A DNA stretch of 64,000 nucleotides from Microbispora siamensis (GCF_016863095.1 NZ_BOOF01000009.1:124001-188000); one strand, 5' to 3'. Counted from the first letter of the stretch, positions 36,376 to 45,992 are shown. Numbers and translations are program-made. The notes: generated by a model from the letters alone, not told the origin.

Positions 36376-36681
36376 TCACGGCTCCTGCGCCGAGCTTCCC
36401 CCCAGGGGCGGACTCGGGGGCCCGCTCCGCTCCGCGCCGCGCCGGTGCACCGCGGCCAGGACGAGGGCCAGGACGAGCCCCACCAGGAAACAGGCCACCC
36501 CGGCCCAGAACCGCTGCCCGGGCAGATACCACTCCGGTGCGGGCTCCACCCCGTCGGGCGTGGAGACGGCGTACAGCGGCTTCGGCTCCACCCACGCCAC
36601 AAGAGCGAGCACCCAGAAGACCACGGCGCTCAGGAAGAAGACGACGGGGATCACGTACCACAAGACCCTCGATCGAGGCAT
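36376..36681 (-). CDS. Small two-helix membrane protein
   Basis: A 101-aa protein with two hydrophobic helices (VLWYVIPVVFFLSAVVFWVLALVAWV and FWAGVACFLVGLVLALVLAAVHRRG) separated by a 30-residue extracytoplasmic loop (LYAVSTPDGVEPAPEWYLPGQR). It ends in a polar Pro/Ser tail. No family recognised. It converges with the oxidoreductase gene 23 bases away. Confidence 0.6.
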   Translation of the reverse strand: MPRSRVLWYVIPVVFFLSAVVFWVLALVAWVEPKPLYAVSTPDGVEPAPEWYLPGQRFWAGVACFLVGLVLALVLAAVHRRGAERSGPPSPPLGGSSAQEP

Positions 36682-36858
36682 GGGCCGCTGGGCGCGATGT
36701 CCGGACACGATTGACGATAACCGGGCAGGCGCGCGATTCGCGCTTACCCGAAGGCGACGAGAGCGCGCCCGAGGAGATGTCCCGTGCTCCCCGCGCACGA
36801 GGCTGCCGGTGAAACGGACCACATCGAATGTCGTAGGCGTTGGGCAGGATGAGGCCGC

Positions 36859-37590
36859 ATGGGCCTCAACATCGTCGTCGGCATGCTCGCCGACTTGGAC
36901 GAATCAGAGTTGGACGAATCAGAGTTGGACGACGCGGAGCAGGACGACCTGGCGGGCGAGCTCTGCGCAGACTTCGCGGCGATCGGGCGAGTCCTGGCAG
37001 CGGCGGGGTTGCCGGCGTGGTCGGAGCCGGATGCCGCGGCCGTCGAGGCGGCCGAGTTCGACATGTACGGCTACGGCGGCCTGCACACGCTCCGTCGTCT
37101 GGCCGTCCATCTGGCCGAGAGCGGAGAGCTGCCTCCTCCGGCCCCGGTGGAGGCGGCCGCCGAGGATCCGCTGCTGAAGGACGTCTATTCGCGGGGGCCC
37201 CGCTACGGCGTCGAAGTCGACGAGGGAACCCGCCTGATCGGCTCCGAGCGCGAGGCGGACGGCGCGTACGACCATCTGGTCCACCACAGCGACTGCGAGG
37301 GCTTCTACGTGCCCGTCGACTTCGCGCCCGTGCTCTGCACAAACGAGATAACCGGGGGCTGGGTCGGCTCGTCGCAACGGTTGCTGGAGGAGTGCCGGCG
37401 CATCGCCGCACGGCTCGGGCTGCCGGACGACCTCGACCCCTGGGGTGACGAGGTGAGCGCGGCGGTAGAGGCCGACGCGGAGGGTGCGGAGGGCTGGCGG
37501 CGGTACGGCGTCGAGTCGTTCACCTGCCTGCAGGTGATAGCCGCCGCTCGGCACTCCATCGTGACGGGCGCGGCCATCGTCTTCTGCTGA
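36859..37590 (+). CDS. Hypothetical protein with DESEL tandem repeat
   Basis: A 243-aa protein starting MGLNIVVGMLADL, then DESELDESELDDAEQDDL, encoded by an exact 15-base tandem duplication near 36898-36927. The middle holds FDMYGYGGLHTLRRLAVHLAESGELPPP and the end YDHLVHHSDCEGFYVPVDF with LGSSQRLLEEC-like helical segments. It resembles uncharacterised proteins sometimes found near immunity or SMI1-type genes, but I cannot assign it. Stop is three bases from that of the convergent hydrolase gene. Confidence 0.65.
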   Translation: MGLNIVVGMLADLDESELDESELDDAEQDDLAGELCADFAAIGRVLAAAGLPAWSEPDAAAVEAAEFDMYGYGGLHTLRRLAVHLAESGELPPPAPVEAAAEDPLLKDVYSRGPRYGVEVDEGTRLIGSEREADGAYDHLVHHSDCEGFYVPVDFAPVLCTNEITGGWVGSSQRLLEECRRIAARLGLPDDLDPWGDEVSAAVEADAEGAEGWRRYGVESFTCLQVIAAARHSIVTGAAIVFC

Positions 37591-37593
37591 CCT

Positions 37594-38403
37594 TCAGCGG
37601 CCGAGGTGCCGGTCGAGGAAGTCGCGGACGGTCTCGGCGAGTTCGAGGCGGTGGTCGGAGAGGGCGTGGTCGGTGACGAACACGCGGTGCTCCAGGCGCG
37701 GCACCGGATAAGCGGTGTAGGCGGCCACCACGGGATCGTGGTGCTGGGCGGCGGGGGTGACGGTGTCGCGCCCGGCCGTGCCGACGAGCAGGACCGGCCG
37801 GTCCGCGAGCTTCGGGGCGAGCGCGGACAGGCTCCACGCCTCGCCCGCCGCGACCATCTCGTCCACGAGCGCCGCGCCGCTGGTTCCCTTCAGGGGAAGC
37901 AGGTCCTCGCCGAACCCCTCGACGTACGCCGCCCGCAGCGCCGCGTCCTCCCGGCAGGCGACCGCGACAGAGCCGAAGTCGAACGCCGACACGGTCACGA
38001 CGGCGCCGACCCCCGGGTCGGCCGCCGCGGTCGTCAGCGCGACGAAGCCGCCGAAGCTGTGCCCCACCAGCGCCAGCCGGTCCGGGTCGAGGCGGTGCGC
38101 GGCGGCGAAAGCCGGTTCACGTACGGCCGCCGCGACGCGGGCGGCGTCCTCCAGCCCGGCGGCCCACGACCAGGAGCCGCCGACGCCCCAGGACCCGCGG
38201 TAGTGGAAGACGAGGGCGGCGTACCCCGCGCGGCGCAGATGCTGGGCCAGGTCGAAGTTGCGCTCGTGCCCGGGGAAGCCGTGCAGTAGCACGACGACCG
38301 GATGCGGTCCCGGCCCGGCCGGCAGGTGAAGGACGCCCAGCAGGGTCTCGCCGTCGCTGTCGAACGTCACGGCGGCGTTGGCCGTGGGAATCTCGGGGGT
38401 CAT
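37594..38403 (-). CDS. Alpha/beta hydrolase (dienelactone hydrolase-like)
   Basis: A 269-aa alpha/beta hydrolase: oxyanion segment VVVLLHGFPGHERNFDLAQHLRRAGYAALVFHYRG, nucleophile elbow LVGHSFGGFVAL (Ser in GHSFGG), acid segment VLLVGTAGRDTVTP and late His in VFVTDHALSDHR. ATG 38403 follows AGGACGG. The gene has its own dyad operator upstream (38416-38439) and no coupled partner. Confidence 0.88.
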   Translation of the reverse strand: MTPEIPTANAAVTFDSDGETLLGVLHLPAGPGPHPVVVLLHGFPGHERNFDLAQHLRRAGYAALVFHYRGSWGVGGSWSWAAGLEDAARVAAAVREPAFAAAHRLDPDRLALVGHSFGGFVALTTAAADPGVGAVVTVSAFDFGSVAVACREDAALRAAYVEGFGEDLLPLKGTSGAALVDEMVAAGEAWSLSALAPKLADRPVLLVGTAGRDTVTPAAQHHDPVVAAYTAYPVPRLEHRVFVTDHALSDHRLELAETVRDFLDRHLGR

Positions 38404-38415
38404 CCGTCCTCGCAT

Positions 38416-38439
38416 AGATCGAACCGATCAGTACGATCT
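38416..38439. promoter_or_regulatory. 24-bp imperfect palindrome upstream of the hydrolase
   Basis: Outer arms AGATCG and CGATCT, central GATC, with 20 of 24 positions symmetric. Twelve bases before the ATG, so binding here would block transcription or translation start. Size and symmetry fit a TetR-type operator; the cognate regulator is unknown. Confidence 0.5.
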
Positions 38440-38466
38440 AAGGCTACCGGATTCGTCGAGACCGTC

Positions 38467-40242
38467 TCACGCGGCCTCGGCGTTGAGGACGCACCCCGCG
38501 GGCTCGCGGGTGTGGGCCCACGCGGGGAGCGCGGTCAACACCGCGACGGCCAGCAGGATGGCGAGCGCGGCGGTGAGCAACCACGATCCCGGAGGCGTGA
38601 CCGGCGTAGCGAAGAGCCAGTACAGGCCGAGCCCGGCCGGAACACCCGCCGCCACTCCGGGCACGGCGGGCAGGAGTTGCGTGACGCAGTGCGCCGCGAC
38701 GACCTGGCCGGGGGTGGCGCCGAGGGTACGGGTGATGGTCAGAGCGCGCCGGGCCTGTACGGCGTTGCCCCAGCTGAGGAGCACGGTGTTGAGCGTGGAC
38801 AGTGCCACCAGTGCGAAGGTGACGGCGAGCAGCACCTGGCCGGTCTGGTCGGTCCGCACTTCGATGGGGCCGAACCGCTTGACGGCGGGGGCCGCGTCGA
38901 GCTCGGCGTGGAAGGTGAGCAGCGCGGTGACCATGATGGTGGTGGCGGCGGTGCCGGCGGAGGCCAGGGCGGCGCGGCCGGGCCGGCGGGCGAGCAACCG
39001 GACGCCGAGCAGCAGCGAGGTGGGCAGGTAGGCCGTCACAGCGTTCAGACGCGGGTGGTGCGTGAGCATGTGCGCCGGGTCGGCCAGGGTCTGGACGGTG
39101 CTCCTGCGGGCGGCGCGCACGGCGGGACCGAGCGCACCGGTCACGGCGACCACGACGGCGAGGAAGACCGAGGCGGTGACGGTGCCGGAGTCCGGAGGGC
39201 CGACGGTGTCGAGCAGCCCGGCGCTGGGGTCGACCACCTGGGGCGCGGCCAGCGTCCCGGCCGCCAGTCCGAGCGCGGTGGCCACGAATGTCAGCAGCAG
39301 GTACTGCGCCAGCAGTACGGCGGTGACGGTGCCGGGGCCGGCGCCGACGGCCTTGAGCAGTGCGGCACGCCGGTTGTCGCGGGCGCCGCGTGCGGTGGCG
39401 AGCGCGGCGAGGGTGACGATCGCGGCTGCGGCGAGCAGCCAGCCGCCGACGACCAGGGCGGGCTGGGTGTTCCTGATCATGGCCGCGTCCGTCTCGAGGA
39501 CGGTCTGCCAGTCGTGGGTGTTGACCCAGGAGTCGCCTCTGCGGTCGTCGGTGAACACGGCGTCGCTCCATCGGAGGGACTCCGTGGGGTCGGTCAGCTT
39601 CAGGTGGATCAGGTAGACACCGGGGATGTCGCCTGCCGCCGCGCGGGCGTCGGCGGTGGTGAGCCAGATCCTGCCGCCGTAGTCGGACGGCCCGGGCCCC
39701 TGGGCCCAGTCGCTCCACGGATACACCGGGGTGGCCGCGCTGATCGCGATCCCGACGACCGGATAGCCGCGCTCGCCGATGGTGATGCGGGCGCCGACGC
39801 GCACGCCGAGTGCCTGCGCGAAGCCGCGCTCGACCACCGCGCCGCCGGGACGCACCCAGGTCCCGGAGGTCACCAGCGGCCGGTCCACGGCGGACGGTGA
39901 GGTGTCGCGCCCCTCGACCGAGGAGCGCGCGGTCTGACCGTGTGCCCGGATGGTGGTGTCGAACGCGAAGACCGGGTCGGCCTGCGTGGCCACGCCGGGC
40001 GTGTCCGCGAGGCGCTCGGCCAGGCCGGACGGGTCCGTGTCCGTCGTGATGGCGGTGATGTCGGGGCCGGCGGTGGCCGCGCGGGTCTTCAGGTACGCGA
40101 TGGCCAGCGCGTTGTGGGTCGCCAGCCCGAGGGTCAGGGAGGCGGTGGCGACGGTGACGGCGACCAGGAACACGAGGGCCTCGGCGGGACGGCGGCGTAA
40201 GTCGTGCAGCATGAGACGCCATATCAGCAGCAGGTGTCCCAC
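38467..40242 (-). CDS. ABC transporter permease, FtsX/MacB type
   Basis: A 591-aa membrane protein with an N-terminal helix (LRRRPAEALVFLVAVTVATASLTLG), a large extracytoplasmic domain (about 45-255) and further helices grouped around the FtsX-like core domains (LLAAAAIVTLAALATARGARDNRRAALLKAVGAGPGTV and VTFALVALSTLNTVLLSWGNAVQARRALTITRTLGATPGQV). This is the duplicated FtsX arrangement of MacB/LolC-like exporters. It begins three bases after the ATPase stop. Confidence 0.88.
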   Translation of the reverse strand: MGHLLLIWRLMLHDLRRRPAEALVFLVAVTVATASLTLGLATHNALAIAYLKTRAATAGPDITAITTDTDPSGLAERLADTPGVATQADPVFAFDTTIRAHGQTARSSVEGRDTSPSAVDRPLVTSGTWVRPGGAVVERGFAQALGVRVGARITIGERGYPVVGIAISAATPVYPWSDWAQGPGPSDYGGRIWLTTADARAAAGDIPGVYLIHLKLTDPTESLRWSDAVFTDDRRGDSWVNTHDWQTVLETDAAMIRNTQPALVVGGWLLAAAAIVTLAALATARGARDNRRAALLKAVGAGPGTVTAVLLAQYLLLTFVATALGLAAGTLAAPQVVDPSAGLLDTVGPPDSGTVTASVFLAVVVAVTGALGPAVRAARRSTVQTLADPAHMLTHHPRLNAVTAYLPTSLLLGVRLLARRPGRAALASAGTAATTIMVTALLTFHAELDAAPAVKRFGPIEVRTDQTGQVLLAVTFALVALSTLNTVLLSWGNAVQARRALTITRTLGATPGQVVAAHCVTQLLPAVPGVAAGVPAGLGLYWLFATPVTPPGSWLLTAALAILLAVAVLTALPAWAHTREPAGCVLNAEAA

Positions 40243-40244
40243 GG

Positions 40245-41099
40245 TCAGTCCTCCCAGCTCAGCAGCGCGCCGAGCCCTGTGCCGCCGAGCCCTGTGCCGC
40301 CGTGGCCGTGCCTCCTGCCGCGGTTGCCGTCCAGGCGGGTGTCGTCTGCCAGCGTCCCGTCGCGCATGGAGACGACGCGGTCCGCCGTGGCGGCGACGCG
40401 CTCGTCATGGGTGACCACGACCAGGGTCTGGCCGGCGGCGCGTAGCTCGTCGAAGAGCCGGAGGATGTCGTGGGTCGCGGCGCTGTCGAGGTTGCCGGTG
40501 GGCTCGTCGGCGAGGACGACCAGCGGATCGTTGGCCAGGGCGCGGGCGATGGCGACCCGCTGCCGCTGCCCGCCGGAGAGCTCGGAGGGCAGATGCCGGG
40601 CGCGGTGGGCGAGCCCGACCTGGTGGAGGAGTTCCGCGGCGCGGTGGCGGGCGGCTCGCGGTGAGGCGCCGGCGAGCAGCGCGGGCAGCTCGACGTTCTG
40701 CGCCGCGCTCAGCTCGTGCATCAGGTGGTGGGCCTGGAATACGAACCCCACGGAGCGGCGCCGCAGCCGCGCCAGCGCCCGTTCGCCGAGGTGGTCGATG
40801 CGCCGGCCGCCGAGCCACACCTCGCCCTCGCTGGGCCGGTCGAGCCCGCCGAGGAGCTGGAGCAGCGTGGACTTGCCGCAGCCGCTTGGCCCGGTCACGG
40901 CGAGCGTCTGCCCGGCGGGAACATCGAGGTCGACCCCGTCGACGGCCCACACCAGACTCTCGTCCTCCCCGTACGTGCGCGTCAGGCCGACCGCCCGCAG
41001 CGCCGGCCCGGCCGCCGCAGCGGCCGGTCCCCAGCCCGGGCTGCCGTCCGTGTCACTCCGCGACGACCGGCCCATGACCCGCGGCACGACTCTTTTCAT
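40245..41099 (-). CDS. ABC transporter ATP-binding protein, MacB/LolD type
   Basis: A 284-aa ATPase: Walker A GPSGCGKSTLLQLLGG, Q-loop FVFQAHHLMHELSAAQNVELP (typical of MacB/LolD), signature LSGGQRQRVAIARAL, Walker B PLVVLADEPTGNLDS and switch His VVVTHDE. There is a 35-residue N-terminal extension and a Gly/His-rich tail with a repeated GGTGLG. ATG 41099 overlaps the PadR stop, so regulator, ATPase and permease form one operon. Confidence 0.92.
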   Translation of the reverse strand: MKRVVPRVMGRSSRSDTDGSPGWGPAAAAAGPALRAVGLTRTYGEDESLVWAVDGVDLDVPAGQTLAVTGPSGCGKSTLLQLLGGLDRPSEGEVWLGGRRIDHLGERALARLRRRSVGFVFQAHHLMHELSAAQNVELPALLAGASPRAARHRAAELLHQVGLAHRARHLPSELSGGQRQRVAIARALANDPLVVLADEPTGNLDSAATHDILRLFDELRAAGQTLVVVTHDERVAATADRVVSMRDGTLADDTRLDGNRGRRHGHGGTGLGGTGLGALLSWED

Positions 41100-41638
41100 C
41101 CGTTTCCTTCGCCTTCCCCGCGTGGGGCACGGGCGGACCAGGCCCGCTCGCACGCCTCCAACCAGCGCAGATCGGCCTGCAGCCGGAGCGCGATGCCCTC
41201 CAGAAGCAGTCCGGCCTCCGAGTCCGTGTCGTGAGCAAGGGCGGCGCGCTGGGCCTCGGCGAGGCTGCGCATCAGCTCCCGCCGCCGCGCGTCCACGAGC
41301 GCGAGCGGATCGGCCAGACCCGACTCCGCGGCGGCCACCAGCTTCAGATGGAACTCCGCCACATCCGCTCTGGGCCCTGCGCTCTCGGCCATCCATGCGG
41401 CCACCCGCTCCTGACCGGCCGCGGTCAGCGCGTACACCTTGCGCCGCGGGCCGCGCACCGGCGCGTCCTCACGCTCCTGGACGACCAGGCCCGCCTTCTC
41501 GAGCCGGGTGAGCGTCACATAGATCTGGCCCGCGTTCAGCGCCTCCCCCAGCGGTCCGAGCGCAGCCGCCAACCGCTGGCGCAGGTCGTAGCCGTGCGAC
41601 GGCTCCTTGGTCAGCAGCGCCAGCACCACGTCCTGCAC
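41096..41638 (-). CDS. PadR-family regulator of the ABC exporter
   Basis: A 180-aa PadR: VQDVVLALLTKEPSHGYDLRQRLAAALGPLGEALNAGQIYVTLTRLEKAGLVVQ, then GPRRKVYALTAAGQERVAAWM and a long C-terminal coiled dimerisation helix. GTG 41638 follows GAGGAGGG; the frame is open to 41713 but the family start is at VQDVVLALL. First gene of the exporter operon. Confidence 0.9.
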   Translation of the reverse strand: MQDVVLALLTKEPSHGYDLRQRLAAALGPLGEALNAGQIYVTLTRLEKAGLVVQEREDAPVRGPRRKVYALTAAGQERVAAWMAESAGPRADVAEFHLKLVAAAESGLADPLALVDARRRELMRSLAEAQRAALAHDTDSEAGLLLEGIALRLQADLRWLEACERAWSARAPRGEGEGNG

Positions 41639-41739
41639 GGACCACCCTCCTCTGCGACCCCTCAATAGATATCGGTTAGCCAAAAGGGCGTCAATCCGAT
41701 CCGTGAACCCCATCCGCGGCCGGGGAGGCGGACCGGGAA

Positions 41740-41773
41740 CGGCCCCGCTCGCGCCGAGGCGCGGGCGGGGCCG
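41740..41773 (-). terminator. Strong hairpin after the EF-G-like gene
   Basis: Two 16-base GC arms (41740-41755, 41758-41773) with one mismatch and a GA spacer, eleven bases past the stop at 41784. It also shields the PadR operon promoter region to its left. Confidence 0.7.
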
Positions 41774-41783
41774 CGATGGGTGC

Positions 41784-43868
41784 CTACCGCGTCAGGCCCG
41801 GGGCGGAACCGGCCACCTGGGCGTAGCCGGCGGGGCGGCTGGTGAAGGAGCCCCTGCCCTGGGTCCGGCCGCGCAGCCGGGTCGCGTACCCGAACAGCTC
41901 GGCCAGCGGCACGCTCGCGGTGACCACGACGGTGCCCGCCCGCGCCGCCGAACCGGTCACCCGGCCGCGCCTGGCCGCGAGGTCGCCCAGCACCCCGCCG
42001 ACCGCGTCCTCGGGCACGGTGACCGTGACCTCGGCCAGCGGCTCCAGCACAGCCATCTCACCGGCACGCAGCGCCTCCCGCAGCGCGAGCCGCCCGGCCG
42101 TGCGGAACGCCATCTCCGAGGAGTCCTTCGGATGGGTCGCGCCATCGGTCAGCGTGACCCGCAGGCCGGTCACCGGATGACCTCCGAGCGGGCCCTCGGC
42201 GAGGGCGTCCCGGCAGCCGGCCTCCACCGCCCCGACGTATTCGCGCGGCACCCGGCCGCCGGTGACCGTGGACCGGAACACGAAGCCCGCGTCGTGCTCC
42301 AGCGGCTCCACGTCGAGCACGACGTGCGCGAACTGCCCGGCCCCGCCGTCCTGCTTGACGTGCCGGTACAGCAGCCCGGACACCCCGCGCACCACCGTCT
42401 CCCGGTAGGCGACCCGGGGCCGTCCGACGGCGACGTCGAGCCCGTGGGCGCGGCGGAGCTTCTCCACCGCGACCTCCAGGTGCAGCTCGCCCATCCCCGA
42501 CAGCAGCGTCTGGCCTGTCTCGGGGTCGGCGCGGACCGACAGCGAGGGGTCCTCGTCGGACATCCGGGCCAGCGCGGTCGCGAGCCGGTCGGCGTCGCCG
42601 CTCCCGCGCGGCTCGACGGCCACGGATACCACCGGCGAGGCCGTGACCGGCGGCTCGAGGACCAGCGGCGCCCCCGGAGCGCAGAGGGTCGCTCCGGCGC
42701 GGGCCGCCTTGACCCCGGCTACCGCGACGATGTCCCCGGCCGTGGCGCGGTCCGTCTCGGTGTGCCGGTCGGCCTGCACCCGGAGGATGCGTCCGATCCG
42801 CTCGGTGCGCCGGGCGCCGGCGTCCAGCACGACGTCTCCCCTCCTGATCGTTCCCGAGTACACGCGCAGGTAGGTCAGCCGCCCGGTGGGGGCCGCGTGC
42901 ACCTTGAAGACCAGCGCGGCGAACGGCGCCGCCGGGTCGGCGGGCCGCTCCTGCTCGGGCCGCTCCTGCTCGGGCCCGTCCCACGCGGCGCGTACGGGCG
43001 GCACGTCGGGTGGTGCGGGCAGGTAGGCGACGACGGCGTCCAGCAGCGGCTCGACGCCCCGGTTGCGGTACGCCGACCCGCACAGCACCACCACGGCCTC
43101 ACCCCGGAGGGTCAGGTCGCGCAGGGCGGCGGTCAGGGTCGGCGCCGAGATCTCCGGCCGGGCGCAGAACTCCTCCAGCGCCGTCGGATGGAGCTCGGCC
43201 ACCGTCTCCTCCAGCAGGCGGCGGCGCCGGCGGGCCTCGTCCCCGAGGGCCTCCGGCACCGGCCCCTCCGTGACCGTGTCACGGCCGGCGTCCCACACCA
43301 GCGACCGCATCCGCAGCAGGTCCACCACGCCGGTGAACCCGTCCTCGCGCCCGATGGGCAGCTGGACGACCAGCGGGGTGACCCGCAGCCGCTCGCGGAT
43401 CGAGGCGGCCGCCGTGTCGAGGTCGGCCCCGGCGCGGTCCATCTTGTTCACGAACGCGATGCGCGGCACGCCGTACCGGTCGGCCTGGCGCCACACCGAC
43501 TCGCTCTGCGGCTCCACGCCGGCGACGGCGTCGAACACCGCGACCGCGCCGTCGAGCACCCGCAGCGACCGCTCCACCTCGTCGGAGAAGTCCACGTGAC
43601 CCGGGGTGTCGATCAGGTTGATCCGGTGGCCGTCCCACAGGCAGCTCACGGCCGCGGCGAAGATGGTGATCCCTCGGTCGCGCTCCAGGGGGTCGAAATC
43701 GGTGACGGTGGTGCCCTCGTGCACCTCGCCGCGCCGGTGGACGGCGCCGGTGAGGTAGAGGATCCGTTCGGTGACGGTGGTCTTGCCCGCGTCGACGTGG
43801 GCGAGGATGCCCAGGTTGCGGATGCCGGTCGGCGGGACGAGGTGATCGCGGTTCAGGTCGGCGCGCAT
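41784..43868 (-). CDS. Elongation factor G-like GTPase (paralogue)
   Basis: A 694-aa translational GTPase: G1 AHVDAGKT (23-30), switch region ERDRGITI, G3 DTPGHVDF (87-94), G4 NKMD (141-144), followed by the EF-G domains II to V (domain [13 protein letters not shown], then [17 protein letters not shown]). An 11-residue [11 protein letters not shown] repeat sits in the domain I/II linker. Domain [11 protein letters not shown] is present. The gene stands alone, with no ribosomal protein or tuf neighbours, so it is the accessory EF-G copy rather than the housekeeping fusA. ATG 43868 has AAGGG seven bases upstream. Confidence 0.9.
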   Translation of the reverse strand: MRADLNRDHLVPPTGIRNLGILAHVDAGKTTVTERILYLTGAVHRRGEVHEGTTVTDFDPLERDRGITIFAAAVSCLWDGHRINLIDTPGHVDFSDEVERSLRVLDGAVAVFDAVAGVEPQSESVWRQADRYGVPRIAFVNKMDRAGADLDTAAASIRERLRVTPLVVQLPIGREDGFTGVVDLLRMRSLVWDAGRDTVTEGPVPEALGDEARRRRRLLEETVAELHPTALEEFCARPEISAPTLTAALRDLTLRGEAVVVLCGSAYRNRGVEPLLDAVVAYLPAPPDVPPVRAAWDGPEQERPEQERPADPAAPFAALVFKVHAAPTGRLTYLRVYSGTIRRGDVVLDAGARRTERIGRILRVQADRHTETDRATAGDIVAVAGVKAARAGATLCAPGAPLVLEPPVTASPVVSVAVEPRGSGDADRLATALARMSDEDPSLSVRADPETGQTLLSGMGELHLEVAVEKLRRAHGLDVAVGRPRVAYRETVVRGVSGLLYRHVKQDGGAGQFAHVVLDVEPLEHDAGFVFRSTVTGGRVPREYVGAVEAGCRDALAEGPLGGHPVTGLRVTLTDGATHPKDSSEMAFRTAGRLALREALRAGEMAVLEPLAEVTVTVPEDAVGGVLGDLAARRGRVTGSAARAGTVVVTASVPLAELFGYATRLRGRTQGRGSFTSRPAGYAQVAGSAPGLTR

Positions 43869-44055
43869 GGCCATGCCCTTCGGGAAGGTTCCTACGGTGG
43901 CGGGCGCGATTGGCCTGACGAGACGGAACCGGCCGGATTCAGGCCGGACGCCACCCCTGGGACGGCCATGGCCGGACCGCAAGGGAGACCGGCGGGCGGT
44001 TACGAGCGGGGTACGCGGACTCGCCGCGCGGGTCTGCACGCGGCCCCAGCGGGGC

Positions 44056-44088
44056 CCAGTGGGAGCCCGGTGGGAGCCCGGTGGGATC
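44056..44088. repeat. Triplicated 11-bp tandem repeat
   Basis: CCCAGTGGGAG, CCCGGTGGGAG and CCCGGTGGGAT lie head-to-tail. Noncoding. No function is evident; slippage is the simplest explanation. Confidence 0.6.
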
Positions 44089-44321
44089 CCGGTGCCCGCT
44101 CCGCCCCGGCCAGGGGTGCGGAGTTCGTCAGGAACGTCCGGTGGCGGCCGCGCGGCCGGCACCGGGGAGCGACGTAGACACCAGGATCACCTCGTGCCGC
44201 GACCGGAGGACGACGACCGCGATGCGCTGGCGCACGGTCAACTCCCCTCTCTCGGTCAAGGCGCGCGCCGCGGCGTGGCGGCGCGCGTGATCAGTGGCGA
44301 GTGTACGGAACCCGTCCCGGG

Positions 44322-44338
44322 TCCGGAAAACGGTTTTC
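44322..44338 (-). terminator. 17-bp palindrome downstream of the left BMC arm
   Basis: CGGAAAAC G GTTTTCCG, eight-base perfect arms, 16 bases past the stop at 44355 of the reactivase gene. As RNA it folds with a small loop. It is likely the terminator of the dehydratase operon; an operator role cannot be excluded. Confidence 0.45.
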
Positions 44339-44354
44339 CGCGAACACGCGGCCC

Positions 44355-45992
44355 CTATTCCCGCGGGCAGGCGCCGGTGGCCAGGCCGTAGGCGACGGCG
44401 TAGCGATGGCCGAGGACGCCCGCGACGTTCCCCCGGCCGACGACGGTGCCGGGGGGAAGCTCGCGGGCCAGCACGCCGAGCACCTCGTCGTCTCCGGCCG
44501 GACCGCCCACGACCACGACGCTCCCTCCGCCACGCCCGCCGAGGGAGTCCAGGGCGTCCAGCGCGCGGCGTACGGTGGCGCCGAGGACCTCGCGCTTGAC
44601 CGCGAGACGAAGAGCGCGCCATTCGGCCGGGCTCATGGCGCTGGAGAACGGCAGCGGCCCGGCCGGGCCCGGGACGGCGAGCCAGCCGACCGAGCCGGGC
44701 GGGGCGGGCGAGTCGAGGAACACCCGCGAGCCGTCCTCCCCGAGTGAGACGTGCGGCGTCTCGAGCCGTACGCAGGGCCCGCGCTTCACCCAGTCGGCCG
44801 CGCCCCGGGGGATGCCGAGCACCGCGGCCACGGCCGCCGTGAGCAGGTCACCGGCGCCCGCGGCCACGACCTCGCCCGGCGGGCCGACGACGTCGACGGT
44901 GCCGCCGCCCAGGTCCACGACCAGGGAATTCCGATCCGCGCCGGGAGTGGAGAGGGCTCCCGCACGGGCCGCCGCCGCCTCGCTCGGGGCCCGCCGTACG
45001 GGAACCGTCCCGCCGCCCGGGAACCGATCCGCCGGCGTGCGGGCGGTATCCTCGTCCGGCCGCGCCGGCCCCGGCGAGACGGCCGGGCCGGGCGATCCCA
45101 CGTCGAGGCGTACGGGCGGCGCGGCGGGGGCGGAGGCCGACATCTCGGCCACCAGCAGGGACCTGGACCGGCTCGTCCCCGCGCGAGCACCGGCCGTCGC
45201 GGCCACCCGGCTCAGGTCGGCCACCGCACGCTCGATCGTCGCCTCCGGAGCGTTTGGTCCGACCGAATCGGCCTGACGATTGGCGAACCGGGCGACGACG
45301 GCACAGGACACGTCGTACAGCTCCGCGCAGATCGCCGGCGCGTCGTCCCGCTCACCGAGACGCGCGGCGACGAACAGCGCGTCGGACAGGTGGCGTAACG
45401 GACGCCCGGGCGGGCGCACCTCCACGGCGACCAGATCCGCGGCGGCGACCGCCGTGACGTCGACCTGGTCGGCGACGGGCAGCGGGCGTCCGATCCGGTT
45501 CGCGATCAGGCGGCCCTCGTCGCCCTCGGCCAGCACGCCCAGCAGTGGAATCCCGGCGTCCAGCGCCGCCCGGACGAGCCGGGCGGCCTCGGCGTATCCC
45601 AGGTCGCGCGGCACGAGCGCGATCACGTCCTCACCGTGGGGCAGGTCACCCGCTGTCAGGCGCAGGGGGCGGCCGACCGCGACGCCCTCCCCGCCGGGGG
45701 TGGGGCTGCCGGCGGCGACGATCCGGAGGCGTCCGGTTCCGGCCGCGACGACGGGCACCTCCACGGTCGTCGTGCGCACCGGGCGCATGGGGGCCATGAC
45801 GACCTCGGCCACGGCCTCGCCCAGCCCCCGCTCCAGGCGGCGCAGCAGGGCCGCCGCCCCGGCCAGCGACGACGGGGAGCCCTTCGGGCCGCGCGTGACG
45901 ACCCTGTCCCAGGCCACCGGGACGCCGTAGCGGACGATCACGACCTCCGTGGTCGCGTTGCCGACGTCCACGCCCGCGACGAGCCCGCTCAA
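44355..45992 (-). CDS. Diol/glycerol dehydratase reactivase ATPase subunit (DdrA/PduG-like)
   Basis: A 545-aa actin-fold ATPase that exchanges damaged B12 from diol dehydratase. The opening VAGVDVGNATTEVVIV is the family's phosphate-binding start; the second is NSLVVDLGGGTVDVVGPPGEVVAAGAGDLLTAAVAAVLG. A Pro/Ala-rich insert (about 290-345) divides the two halves, and the total is shorter than the ~610 aa of PduG. It overlaps the small-subunit gene by four bases. The small reactivase subunit (PduH/DdrB) is not found in this window. Confidence 0.88.
   Translation of the reverse strand: MSGLVAGVDVGNATTEVVIVRYGVPVAWDRVVTRGPKGSPSSLAGAAALLRRLERGLGEAVAEVVMAPMRPVRTTTVEVPVVAAGTGRLRIVAAGSPTPGGEGVAVGRPLRLTAGDLPHGEDVIALVPRDLGYAEAARLVRAALDAGIPLLGVLAEGDEGRLIANRIGRPLPVADQVDVTAVAAADLVAVEVRPPGRPLRHLSDALFVAARLGERDDAPAICAELYDVSCAVVARFANRQADSVGPNAPEATIERAVADLSRVAATAGARAGTSRSRSLLVAEMSASAPAAPPVRLDVGSPGPAVSPGPARPDEDTARTPADRFPGGGTVPVRRAPSEAAAARAGALSTPGADRNSLVVDLGGGTVDVVGPPGEVVAAGAGDLLTAAVAAVLGIPRGAADWVKRGPCVRLETPHVSLGEDGSRVFLDSPAPPGSVGWLAVPGPAGPLPFSSAMSPAEWRALRLAVKREVLGATVRRALDALDSLGGRGGGSVVVVGGPAGDDEVLGVLARELPPGTVVGRGNVAGVLGHRYAVAYGLATGACPRE

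Larger units (their letters stand above)
43869..44354. other. 486-bp gap between the EF-G-like and reactivase genes
   Basis: No gene could be supported here on either strand. The left end must contain the promoter of the EF-G-like gene. Around 44056-44088 there are three tandem copies of CCCGGTGGGAG with small changes. A palindrome at 44322-44338 lies just after the reactivase stop. Confidence 0.5.

Noticed and set aside
36898-36927. Tandem repeat as a CRISPR-like or mobile element.
   Set aside because: Only two 15-base copies, in frame and within a coding sequence.
44056-44088. Repeats as a replication origin or attachment site.
   Set aside because: Three short GC-rich units without AT-rich DNA, DnaA boxes, integrase or tRNA nearby.
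41607-44177. An 856-codon open frame on the plus strand opposite the EF-G-like gene.
   Set aside because: It is a GC-rich antisense shadow: low-complexity Arg/Gly/Ala/Pro/His composition and no family motif, while the minus strand carries all GTPase motifs.
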